Source: Planctomycetota bacterium
Lineage (GTDB): Bacteria > Planctomycetota > B15-G4 > JADJEK01
DNA length: 64,000 nucleotides
NCBI GenBank assembly: GCA_016709145.1
Contig: JADJEK010000001.1
Span: forward strand, 1,426,001-1,490,000
Direction of reading: 5' to 3'
In this document: positions 32,901-41,234 of the stretch, in pieces
Layout: each line of letters opens with the position of its first letter
How positions within the stretch are numbered: position 1 is the first letter of the stretch
Translations under genes and position numbers: made by a program
The notes under the pieces: generated by a model
Seen by the model: the letters and a program-made list of their open reading frames with translations, nothing else
Told to the model about the DNA's origin: nothing
The model's database searches: none

Positions 32901-34612
32901 TGGCGCCGAAGACGAAGCTCGAACTCACTTGGATCGGCAAGGATCAGCGACCGCGCCTCGAACCGCGAATCCTCGTCGAGGATCCCACACGCGCGTACCA
33001 CGCGGCGACGCGACGGAGCGAGAAGGACATCTTCGACAATCGCCTCATCTTCGGAGACAACTTGCTCGCGCTGAAAGCGCTGGAGCAGGAGTTCGCGGGG
33101 AAGGTGAAGTGTGTGTTCATCGACCCGCCGTACAACACAGGGAGTGCATTCGAGCATTACGACGATGGGATCGAGCATTCGCTGTGGCTGAGTCTCATTC
33201 GTGACCGTATTGAATTGCTGCGGTCCTTACTCTCTGAGACCGGAACATTGTGGATAACAATCGACGACAACGAATGCCACTACTTGAAAGTGGTGTGTGA
33301 CGAGGTCTTCGGCCGTCAGAACTTTGTCACGTCTTTCGCATGGGAAAAGGACGAGGGTCGGCGGGGCGACACCCATATCTCCGTCGCCCACGACCACATA
33401 CTTCTATACGCTAAGCGGTTCGACGCGTGGCGCGTGCAACGAAACCTATTGCCACGGACCGCTGCTCACGACGCCCGATACAAGAACCCTGACAACGATC
33501 CACGCGGTCCCTGGCTCCAAGGAGACAACGGAACGGCAAAGAGCGGTAGCGACAAGCTTCGGTATCCAATCGAGCTGCCATCTGGACGAAAAGTAGTGCC
33601 CCCGGCCGGCAACTACTGGAGATTCTCTACGGATACGCTTGCGAAAGCCCTTGAGGACGGTCGGGTGTGGTTTGGCAAGACAGGGGATAGCCTTCCGATC
33701 ATCAAACGGTATCTCTCAGGCGTGCAGGATGGCCTCGTTCCAAGAACTTGGTGGCCAGCCGACGATGTTGGTTCAAATCAAGAAGCGAAGCGCGACCACC
33801 TACGAAAGCTACTACCCGATATCGAACCATTCGCCACACCGAAGCCAGAACGGCTGTTCACCTTCATCCTTCACATCGCCACCAACCCCGGCGACCTCGT
33901 CCTCGACTCCTTTGCCGGTTCCGGCACCACCGGCGCCGTTGCCCACAAGATGGGACGTCGCTGGATCATGGTGGAGCTCGGCGAGCACTGCCACACGCAC
34001 ATCATCCCGCGCCTCAAGAAAGTCGTCGACGGCGAAGATCCCGGCGGAATCACGGACGCGGCCGGCTGGAAGGGCGGCGGCGGCTTTCGCTACTACCGCC
34101 TCGCACCGTCGCTGCTCGAGAAAGACCGCTTCGGCAACTGGATCATCAGCAAGCAATACAACGCGGCGATGCTGGCGGAAGCGATGTGCAAGCTCGAGGG
34201 CTTCACGTACGCGCCCAGTGAAACCGAGTACTGGCAGCACGGCCGTTCGACGGAGCACGACTTCGTCTACGTGACGACGCAGACGCTCGGGCGCGAAGAT
34301 CTGGAGCGGTTGTCCGATGACGTCGGACCGCGGCGCACGCTGCTCGTTCTGTGCGGCGCGTTCCGCGTGCGCAATCCCGACGACTTCTCGAACCTGACGG
34401 TGAAGAAGATCCCGAAGGCGGTCATGGCGCGCTGCGAATGGGGCAAGGACGACTACAGCCTCGAGATCCGCGATCTGCCTGCTGCGGTTGCGGATCCGGC
34501 CGCCGCGAAACCTGAACCGACGAAAGCCACGCCGCGCGGACGAACGAAAGCGGATCGCCGCGCGCAGGGCGATCTGTTCGGCGCGAGTCCGAAACCGACG
34601 GGGAAGACATGA
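32900..34612 (+). CDS. mod: Site-specific adenine DNA methyltransferase, type III Mod-like
   Basis: The 570-residue protein has the beta-class order: catalytic DPPY at about 75-78 (FIDPPYNTGS), then the target-recognition region, then the SAM-binding FAGSGTTG at about 338. It should methylate adenine N6 at an asymmetric site and supply specificity to the Res partner encoded next. Its ATG overlaps the preceding stop (TGATG) and its stop overlaps the next start (ATGA). The stretch from about 33140 to 33840, which encodes the segment between DPPY and the SAM motif, is visibly richer in A/T and in rare codons than the flanks, suggesting a swapped specificity module. The C-terminus is Lys/Pro-rich. 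Confidence 0.93.
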   Translation: MAPKTKLELTWIGKDQRPRLEPRILVEDPTRAYHAATRRSEKDIFDNRLIFGDNLLALKALEQEFAGKVKCVFIDPPYNTGSAFEHYDDGIEHSLWLSLIRDRIELLRSLLSETGTLWITIDDNECHYLKVVCDEVFGRQNFVTSFAWEKDEGRRGDTHISVAHDHILLYAKRFDAWRVQRNLLPRTAAHDARYKNPDNDPRGPWLQGDNGTAKSGSDKLRYPIELPSGRKVVPPAGNYWRFSTDTLAKALEDGRVWFGKTGDSLPIIKRYLSGVQDGLVPRTWWPADDVGSNQEAKRDHLRKLLPDIEPFATPKPERLFTFILHIATNPGDLVLDSFAGSGTTGAVAHKMGRRWIMVELGEHCHTHIIPRLKKVVDGEDPGGITDAAGWKGGGGFRYYRLAPSLLEKDRFGNWIISKQYNAAMLAEAMCKLEGFTYAPSETEYWQHGRSTEHDFVYVTTQTLGREDLERLSDDVGPRRTLLVLCGAFRVRNPDDFSNLTVKKIPKAVMARCEWGKDDYSLEIRDLPAAVADPAAAKPEPTKATPRGRTKADRRAQGDLFGASPKPTGKT

Positions 34613-37600
34613 ACTCGATCGCGAACGGAGTTGCACAGCGGCTCAGCCTGCGGTCGCCGCAGCGGGAGTCGTTGGAGATCCTCGCGCGACTGTGCGAGAT
34701 CTTGGACCTGCAGAAGGGCGGCGATCTCGTCGCCGCGATGGCCGAAGTCCGGAAGCATTTCTCGGATGCACCCGCGTTCGAGGACTTCGAGCGCACGTTT
34801 CCGTCGTTCTGCTTCGCACTGGCGACAGGCGTCGGCAAGACGCGCCTGATGGGAGCGTTCATCACGTATCTCCATCGCGCCGAACACATCCAGCACTTCT
34901 TCGTGCTCGCGCCGAACCTGACGATCTACGACAAGCTGATCCGCGACTTCACGCCGAACACACCGAAGTACGTGTTCCAGGGCATCAGCGAGTTCGCGAC
35001 GCGGCCACCGACGATCATCACGGGCGAGACGTACAAGAGCGGCGAGGGCATTCGCAAAGGCGGTCTATTCGGCCACGAAGACGTTCACATCAACATCTTC
35101 AACATCTCGAAGATCAACGCCGAGGTCCGCGGCGACAAGGCGCCGCAGATCAAGAAGCTCAGCGAGTACATCGGCGAGTCGTACTTCGAGTACCTGTCGA
35201 AGCTCGACGACCTCGTGTTGTTGATGGACGAATCGCATCGCTATCGCGCGTCGGCGGGCATCCGCGCGATCAATGAGCTCCAGCCGATCCTGGGTCTCGA
35301 GTTGACCGCGACGCCGCAAGTCGAGCGAGGCACGAGCGCCGTGCCGTTCAAGAACGTGATCTACGGGTATCCGCTGTCGAACGCGATCGTGGACGGATTC
35401 GTCAAAGAGCCGGCCGTCGCGACGCGCAGGGACTTCGACGCGAAGAACTACGACGAAGCCGGACTCGAGCGCCTCAAGCTCGAAGACGGAGTACGCATCC
35501 ACGAGGACACGAAGGTCGCGCTCGGTGTCTTTGCGCGCGAGTCGGGCAAGCACGTCGTCAAGCCGTTCATGCTCGTGATCGCGAAGGACACGGATCACGC
35601 GAACGCACTGCTCGCGACCATCGAATCGCCGACGTTCTTCGAGGGCGCGTACAAAGGCAAGGCGATCACCGTTCACTCGAACCAGAAGGGCGACGAAAAG
35701 GACGAGACGGTCAAGCAACTGATCGACGTCGAGAGCGCCGACAACCCGACCGAGATCGTCATTCACGTGAACATGCTGCGCGAGGGTTGGGACGTGAACA
35801 ACCTGTTCACGATCGTTCCGCTGCGCGCCGCGAACTCGCAGACGCTCGTCGAACAGTCGATCGGCCGCGGCCTTCGATTGCCCTACGGCGAACTCACCGG
35901 AGTCGAAGCCGTCGACACGCTGACGATCGTCGCGCACGACCACTTCCAGGCGATCGTCGACTATGCGAAGCGGCCGGACTCGGTCATCCGCCGCGAGATG
36001 AAGATCAAGTACGTCGAGGATCGGCGCCTGAAGCCGATCGCGATCCAACCGGAGATCGACCGGCAGATCGCGGGCGACCCGCCGGTCGTTCCTCCCGCTG
36101 CGGGCGCGCCGACCCAACCCAGACTGTTCGACACCGAAGCCGAACGTCGCGTCGCGCGCGTGACGCTTGAAGTCATCCGGGAGTTCGAGCGACTGCCGCG
36201 ATCCGCCGAGTTGCAGGCTCCCGAGATTCAACGCCAGGTGACCGAGCGAGTGGCCGCCCAGCTTGGGCCGGCGCAGCAGAGCCTCGAGGGCGTGGTCGAA
36301 ACGGTCGATGTCGCAGCGACGGTCGCGAAGACCGTCGAACTCCGCAATCGGCTGTCGATCGACGTCCCCCGGGTCACCGTCCAACCGAAGTCGGAGGTCA
36401 CGAGGCGCTACGCAGCGTTCACGCTCGATCTGACCAGTGTCCGCATGCGCCCGGTTCCGCATGAGATCCTGATCGAGACACTTCAGAAGGGCGAGCAGCG
36501 CCACCTCAACAGCGGGACGGGAGTCGTCGCGGAGGATCGGATCGAGAACTACCTGGTCCGTGGTCTCGCCGACTGCGACGACATCTCCTACGACGATCAC
36601 AGTGATCTCCTGTTCGGGCTGGCGGGGCAAGTGGTCGCGCACTTGCGGAGCTACCTCCCGAACGAGGAGGACGTGCTCAACGTGCTCCAGTACCACCAGG
36701 ACTCGCTGGTGCGGCTGATCCACAGCCAGATGCAGTCGCACTTCGAAGAGTCGTCCGTCGAGTACGAGGCGAGGGTCGTGGTCGGGTTCGTCTCGCACGA
36801 ACCGTCCATGGCCTCGATGCAGGACAGCGAGAAGGTGCGCAACTTCAAGGATCCCGTCGCGAACGCCAGCGGCATCCGCGGCATGGCGTTCGGTGGCTTT
36901 GCGAAGTGCCTGTACGGCGTTCAGAAGTTCGATTCGAACCCCGAGCGAACGATGGCCGTCGTGTTCGAACGCGACAAGGACGTTTTGAAGTGGTTCCGCC
37001 CGCGGCGCGCCGACATTCGCATCCACTACAGCGGCGACGACACGTACGAACCCGACTTCATCGTCGAAGCATCCGCGGCGAAGTACATCGTCGAGGTGAA
37101 AGCTGAAGGCGATCTGGCAGACCCCGTCGTCGTCGCGAAGGCCAACGCTGCGGCCACATGGTGTGAGCACGCGTCGAAGCACGCGCTCGAGTACGGCGGC
37201 AAGCCGTGGTCGTATCTGCTCGTCCAGGACTCGGTGGTCGCCGAGAACAAGTCGCTTGCCGGACTCGCGGCGTCCTACACCTACCGAGTGCCGGAGCCCG
37301 AGACCGGGGACGTCGGGTCCACGGTCGAACCGTTCAGGCGGGTGACTCCGACCGATGGCGACCTATACCGAACGTGCGTACCGCTGCTCTCGCTCGAAGC
37401 GGCGGCGGGCGCGTTCGGTGTCGACCGCGAAGTCGAAGTCACGGACTGGGTCGTTCCGCACACGCGCCGGAGGATCGAGAAGGGGATGTTCGTTGCGCAA
37501 GTTCACGGCCGCTCGATGGAGCCGCTGATTCGCGACGGCGATTGGTGCTTGTTCATTCACCCCGTCACGGGAACGCGCAACGGGCGCATCGTCTTGGCAC

Positions 37601-37818
37601 AGCACCGCGGGATCGCGGACCCCGAACTCGGGGGCAGCTTCACCATCAAGCGGTACGAGAGTTCAAAGCAGGCCGACGGAGAGCAGGGGTGGCAGCACGC
37701 GGAAGTACGGCTCATTCCCGAGAACCCAGACTTTCCCACGATCCGACTCACGCCGTCCGCGGAGGGCGAGGACTCGGTCGTGGCGGCTTACCTAGAAGTA
37801 CTGCGGACGCCCATTTAG
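34609..37818 (+). CDS. res: Type III-like restriction helicase-nuclease with C-terminal LexA/S24-like domain
   Basis: This 1069-residue protein is a superfamily 2 motor with Walker A at about 72-78 (ATGVGKT), DESH at 207-210, MLREGWDVNNLF and motif VI EQSIGRGLR near 415-423. A PD-(D/E)xK-type nuclease follows: Pro-Asp at 815-816 and Glu-Val-Lys at 829-831. Beyond the nuclease, about residues 920-1069 form a domain ordinary Res subunits lack. VHGRSMEPLIRDGDWCLF contains a Ser at about 969 and FTIKRYE a Lys at about 1014, matching the Ser-Lys dyad of S24 LexA/UmuD-like proteins. It should translocate on and cut unmodified DNA with Mod. The S24 part may control activity, which is inference. Confidence 0.92.
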   Translation: MNSIANGVAQRLSLRSPQRESLEILARLCEILDLQKGGDLVAAMAEVRKHFSDAPAFEDFERTFPSFCFALATGVGKTRLMGAFITYLHRAEHIQHFFVLAPNLTIYDKLIRDFTPNTPKYVFQGISEFATRPPTIITGETYKSGEGIRKGGLFGHEDVHINIFNISKINAEVRGDKAPQIKKLSEYIGESYFEYLSKLDDLVLLMDESHRYRASAGIRAINELQPILGLELTATPQVERGTSAVPFKNVIYGYPLSNAIVDGFVKEPAVATRRDFDAKNYDEAGLERLKLEDGVRIHEDTKVALGVFARESGKHVVKPFMLVIAKDTDHANALLATIESPTFFEGAYKGKAITVHSNQKGDEKDETVKQLIDVESADNPTEIVIHVNMLREGWDVNNLFTIVPLRAANSQTLVEQSIGRGLRLPYGELTGVEAVDTLTIVAHDHFQAIVDYAKRPDSVIRREMKIKYVEDRRLKPIAIQPEIDRQIAGDPPVVPPAAGAPTQPRLFDTEAERRVARVTLEVIREFERLPRSAELQAPEIQRQVTERVAAQLGPAQQSLEGVVETVDVAATVAKTVELRNRLSIDVPRVTVQPKSEVTRRYAAFTLDLTSVRMRPVPHEILIETLQKGEQRHLNSGTGVVAEDRIENYLVRGLADCDDISYDDHSDLLFGLAGQVVAHLRSYLPNEEDVLNVLQYHQDSLVRLIHSQMQSHFEESSVEYEARVVVGFVSHEPSMASMQDSEKVRNFKDPVANASGIRGMAFGGFAKCLYGVQKFDSNPERTMAVVFERDKDVLKWFRPRRADIRIHYSGDDTYEPDFIVEASAAKYIVEVKAEGDLADPVVVAKANAAATWCEHASKHALEYGGKPWSYLLVQDSVVAENKSLAGLAASYTYRVPEPETGDVGSTVEPFRRVTPTDGDLYRTCVPLLSLEAAAGAFGVDREVEVTDWVVPHTRRRIEKGMFVAQVHGRSMEPLIRDGDWCLFIHPVTGTRNGRIVLAQHRGIADPELGGSFTIKRYESSKQADGEQGWQHAEVRLIPENPDFPTIRLTPSAEGEDSVVAAYLEVLRTPI

Positions 37819-38082
37819 CCAACGATTCCTTAACTAGCTTCTTGAGCTTGGCGAACACAAACCACGCGCAAAAAAGATGTTGTGTCTCGCTGCGCCCGGC
37901 GCAAGTTCCGAACTCTTAGTTAAGGCCCGAGGCCGCGCGTCGATGGTTGGCCGGATCCGATCGTGTCGTTGGGGCCGAGCAGGGCCGAATCATCTTTGAG
38001 TCCGGCGGCTGCGGCCGCGCCGGACACCTTGGAAGTTCGGCCATGAAGACCTCGGGGCCACCCCCGACGTCTTCAAGGGCAC
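37819..38082. other. Intergenic region at the right edge of the defence operon
   Basis: This 264-base gap between converging transcription units is notably A/T-rich in its first 100 bases, unlike the rest of the window. CCTTAACTA at 37828-37836 is repeated inverted as TAGTTAAGG at 37917-37925. The loop is too long for a terminator, and the pair could mark the edge of inserted DNA. The right part holds the terminator-like hairpin at 38044-38075. Confidence 0.5.
38044..38075 (-). terminator. Hairpin after the first beta-roll gene
   Basis: TGAAGAC (38044-38050) pairs with GTCTTCA (38069-38075), and TCGGGG with CCCCGA inside it, leaving one C:C mismatch and the loop CCAC. It begins eight bases beyond the stop of the leftward gene 38083-38949, the position expected for its terminator. 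Confidence 0.55.
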
Positions 38083-38949
38083 TCACAGCGGGTCCTCGAC
38101 GCTCTGGATCGTCGACTTGCCGAGGACGGTCACGTTCGTGATGGCCTCGACGACGTCCTGGCCGCCGCCGCCGTCGATCGCGAGGGTCGCGTTGCACTCG
38201 ATGTCCGAGATGAAGTGGACGTGGTCGTTGCCGTCGCCCAGCTTCATCGCGACGCCTCGCACGAACAGCGAGTCTTCGATCTCGAGGAAATCCGCGGCGC
38301 CGCCGAGCACGAACTTCGTCGTCCCGCCGACGTTGACGTCGTCGAGGGCCATCGCGCCCGCGAGCTGCGCGCGGATCGACAGGTTCTTCGCGACGTAGAT
38401 GTCCCGGTCGCCGGTGTTGCTCGACGAGCCGCCGCCGAAGATCGAGAGGTTCGAGGCTCCGCGGATCGACAGGTTGCCGCCGATCGTGACGACGTTGGTC
38501 GCGAGCGCGATTTCGCACTGGAACGTGTCGCCGAGCTCGTCGCCGAGCGAGGCGTCGACATTCCCACCGATGAACGGCGAGCGGTTCGTCGTGCCGTTCG
38601 CGTGCAGGTCGTCGATCCGGAGGAAGTCGGCTCCCTTGCCGAGCTTCGCCTTCAGCGAACCGGGGATCTCGATGCCCGACACGTTCACCGCGTCGTTGCC
38701 GTCTCCCGTCTCGATCGTGATGTCGCGCACCCCGACGAAGGACCCGACCAGGGATGGCGTGGTGCCCTGATCGACCTTGACCTTGCCGAGCGCGCCGCCG
38801 CCTTCGACGTGGATCACGTCGTTGATGGAATCGCCGAGGATCACGAGCTTCGTACCCTTCTGGACCGCGGTCACTTCGGCGTTCGCCGCCGCCGAGAACG
38901 CGAGGGACGAGGCGCCGACGCAGAGGACGAGGATCGAGGCGAGATTCAT
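38083..38949 (-). CDS. Secreted RTX-like beta-roll protein, array family A, member 1
   Basis: This is a 288-residue member of a ten-copy local family. GGAG lies eight bases before the ATG at 38949. The signal peptide ends near residue 24 (AANA-EVTA). The mature chain alternates short beta strands with Gly/Asp turns: TGDGNDAVNV at 81-90, IGGNLSIRG at 156-164, VGGTTKFVLGG at 197-207, LGDGNDHVHF at 237-246 and GGGGQDVV at 260-267. The GxGxDxUx pattern recalls calcium-binding RTX repeats but is irregularly spaced. It is the last gene of the array in transcription order and, unlike its paralogs, has IPGSLKAK instead of IGGSLKVK. Confidence 0.82.
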   Translation of the reverse strand: MNLASILVLCVGASSLAFSAAANAEVTAVQKGTKLVILGDSINDVIHVEGGGALGKVKVDQGTTPSLVGSFVGVRDITIETGDGNDAVNVSGIEIPGSLKAKLGKGADFLRIDDLHANGTTNRSPFIGGNVDASLGDELGDTFQCEIALATNVVTIGGNLSIRGASNLSIFGGGSSSNTGDRDIYVAKNLSIRAQLAGAMALDDVNVGGTTKFVLGGAADFLEIEDSLFVRGVAMKLGDGNDHVHFISDIECNATLAIDGGGGQDVVEAITNVTVLGKSTIQSVEDPL

Positions 38950-39155
38950 GGGGATGCTCCGTAGGGCTGGTTTCGGTGTTGTCCGACGAGGCGACGCCGA
39001 CAGCCGGCGCCGACAGCGAATTCCCGCAACGTTCATGCGCCGGGTGCTGGTTGGAACCGCGGCCAATCGAACTCGGGCGCGACCGGCGGACCCTCGGTCC
39101 CGAACTCGTCGACGCCCGCGAATCCCCCGCTCCCCCGGACATCCCCCGCCCCGCG

Positions 39156-40025
39156 TCAGTTCTCGACGATCTCGAACGCCAGCACCTTGGGGTCGAACGC
39201 GGCGTCGAACTTGTTCTCGATCAGCTCGAGCGTGTCGTTGCCGCCGCCGCCCTCGAACTTCGCCGTCGACTGGAAGAAGTTGCCGAAGGTGGACGGACCG
39301 ATCACGGCCGTGTCGTTGCCACCGTGCGTGTCGAGCGTGAAGGGTCCCATGAACTGGGAGTGCTCGATGCTGATCTCGTCGTTCGCGACTTGCGTCGACA
39401 GAATCGTCGCGCCGTGGACGCCGACGTTGGACACGTTGACGAACGTCGGGTTCTGACTCGACCCCAGGATGCGCAATTGGCCGCCGACACGGACGTCGCC
39501 GGGCTCGATCGAGGACGTCAGCCCGTCGCCGTCGATGCCGACCCCCTGTGCGCCGCGAATGACCAAGTTGCGGCCGATCGTGATGCCCGGCCCGTCGTTG
39601 TTCACGAGCAAGGCGACGTCGTCGGCCTGGCCACCGAGCGAGAGGTCGACGTTGCCGCCGATGAAGACGCCGCGCTTCTGGGCGGGCCAGGCGAAGAAGC
39701 GGACGGTGTCCGCGCCGCCCTTCATCACCGCCTTCACCGATCCACTGATGTCGATCCCGGTGAAGCGCACCGAGTCGTTCGCCGGGCCGCCGATGATGCG
39801 GATCTCGCGCACGCGCCGGACGATCTCCAGCGACACGCCGTTGTTCGAGATCGCGAGCATGCCGCAGTTCCCGAGGCCATCCAGTTGGAGGTCGTTGGTC
39901 GATGCGTCGCACTTGATCTTCAGCGTGCTGCCGGACTGCGTGATCTCCACGTCGGCGATGGCAGCCGTCGAGAAGAACGAGGTGCAGGCGATGCCGAGGA
40001 TCCACGAGGTCGATGAGCGGTTCAT
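39156..40025 (-). CDS. Secreted RTX-like beta-roll protein, array family A, member 2
   Basis: This 289-residue product has AAGGAG ahead of the ATG at 40025 and a signal peptide ending near AIA-DVEI (residue 24). It is the most divergent family A protein at the first repeat, where GGPANDSVRF (79-88) stands in for the GxGNDxV consensus. Two Cys (KCD at 39, GNCG at 53-54) could pair. The later repeats are better kept: FIGGNVDLSLGG at 121-132, HGGNDTAV at 224-231 and GGGGNDTLEL at 259-268. The weaker acidic turns suggest that calcium binding, if present, is confined to the C-terminal half. Confidence 0.82.
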   Translation of the reverse strand: MNRSSTSWILGIACTSFFSTAAIADVEITQSGSTLKIKCDASTNDLQLDGLGNCGMLAISNNGVSLEIVRRVREIRIIGGPANDSVRFTGIDISGSVKAVMKGGADTVRFFAWPAQKRGVFIGGNVDLSLGGQADDVALLVNNDGPGITIGRNLVIRGAQGVGIDGDGLTSSIEPGDVRVGGQLRILGSSQNPTFVNVSNVGVHGATILSTQVANDEISIEHSQFMGPFTLDTHGGNDTAVIGPSTFGNFFQSTAKFEGGGGNDTLELIENKFDAAFDPKVLAFEIVEN

Positions 40026-40142
40026 GGGAGTCTCCTTGTTGGGGATGTCTGTCGTGAATCGAGGCGCAAGCTCGCGTCGGTCCCGACACGGAATCTCCAG
40101 CGTTCTCGTGGGGTGCCTGGCGCACGCCGGGGGTGCTAGGAC

Positions 40143-40218
40143 ACGGGAGCCACTGCCTCGGACCTGCAATGGCACGGGGGTCGGACCCATCGAGTCCGAC
40201 CCCCCTTCGTGCTCCCGT
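40143..40218 (-). terminator. Nested stem-loop after family A member 3
   Basis: An inner stem pairs GGGGGTCGGAC (40176-40186) with GTCCGACCCCC (40194-40204) around CCATCGA. An outer stem pairs ACGGGAGC (40143-40150) with GCTCCCGT (40211-40218). The structure begins five bases past the stop of the leftward gene 40223-41089. Confidence 0.55.
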
Positions 40219-40222
40219 TCGA

Positions 40223-41089
40223 TCAGCTCGAAGTCTCGACGTTCTTCACGTTCGGAGCGATCGCCTGGATGCTGGCCGTCGCGCCCAGCCACTGATCGGC
40301 TCCGGCTCCACCGTCGATGACGAGGGTCGACGCGAAGCGGTTCTGAAAGGCGCCCGAGCTGAACCCGATGATGTCGTCGCCACCGAACGTCCGGATCGTG
40401 ACGGGGCGCAGGAATTGACTGCTCGCCACGGACACGGAGTCGGCCTGGTTTCCGGTGTCGAGCTTCGTCGATCCATGCACGTTGACGGCGACCAACAGAA
40501 TGCCGGAGTTCGCCGCGACTCCACATTGGATGCGCAGGTTCCCACCGATCCGCACGTCGGTCGCGTCGAGGTCGGCCGTGCCGCCGAACCCGGTGATTTC
40601 GTTGAAGCTGGCACCTCGCACGACGACGTTGCCGCCGATCGAGACCCCGTGAGCCGTTTCGGCTTTCAGCTCGAACGTGTCGCCAGCTTGACGGCCCATC
40701 GAGACGTCGACGTTGCCGCCGACGAACAGGCTGCGTTCGAAATGACCGTTGTCCCCATGGATGCGGACGTCGTCGACGCCGGTGCCGGTCTTGATCTTGA
40801 TGGATCCACCGATCTGGACCCCGAGCACTTCCAGCACGTCGTCGCCCGCGGCCGTGTTGACGACGATGTCGTGGATGCCCTCGAACGAACCGACCTGCTG
40901 CGCGTCGACGACGAGCACGACGGATCCGGGGTTCCCGATACCGACGAGTTGAACCGCGTCGTTCTGAGCGTCCCCGGTCAGTTTCAGCGTCCCAGCGACC
41001 TTGGCGAACGTCGTGGTCGCGCGGGCCTCGGCCGCGAGCAGGATCAACGAAGCACACATTCCGATCGTGAGCGTGCGAGCAGAGTTCAT
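40223..41089 (-). CDS. Secreted RTX-like beta-roll protein, array family A, member 3
   Basis: The product is 288 residues with a signal peptide ending near ARA-TTTF (residue 24). Repeat landmarks are AAGDDVLEV at 80-88 followed by IGGSIKIKTGTGVDDV at 93-108, FVGGNVDVSMG at 122-132, IGGNLRIQCG at 181-190, FGGDDIIGF at 225-233 and GGAGADQW at 260-267. Cys189 is unpaired, and no sorting signal or hydrophobic anchor is seen at the C-terminus (NVETSS). It therefore looks freely secreted or surface-retained by self-association, which is inference. Confidence 0.82.
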   Translation of the reverse strand: MNSARTLTIGMCASLILLAAEARATTTFAKVAGTLKLTGDAQNDAVQLVGIGNPGSVVLVVDAQQVGSFEGIHDIVVNTAAGDDVLEVLGVQIGGSIKIKTGTGVDDVRIHGDNGHFERSLFVGGNVDVSMGRQAGDTFELKAETAHGVSIGGNVVVRGASFNEITGFGGTADLDATDVRIGGNLRIQCGVAANSGILLVAVNVHGSTKLDTGNQADSVSVASSQFLRPVTIRTFGGDDIIGFSSGAFQNRFASTLVIDGGAGADQWLGATASIQAIAPNVKNVETSS

Positions 41090-41234
41090 GGCTTCCTCCG
41101 GAAGTCGTCGTGTTTCGTTTCGTGAGCCGAGGCGCGACACGCGCCGAAGTCCGATAGGTGTTTCGAAGGAAGACTTGGCTCGAAGGTCTTCCAACACGGG
41201 CTCGTGCGCGCCGAGGCGTTCGTCGGGCTTCGAT

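Noticed and set aside
28525..37818. Assignment to DISARM or BREX
   Set aside because: A SNF2 helicase and a methylase are present, but drmA, drmB and drmC, and pglZ, brxC and brxL, are not. The nuclease-motor is clearly Res-like.
37828..37925. Terminator formed by the CCTTAACTA/TAGTTAAGG inverted repeat
   Set aside because: Arms of nine bases are 80 bases apart with no T run. Kept only as a possible insertion boundary.
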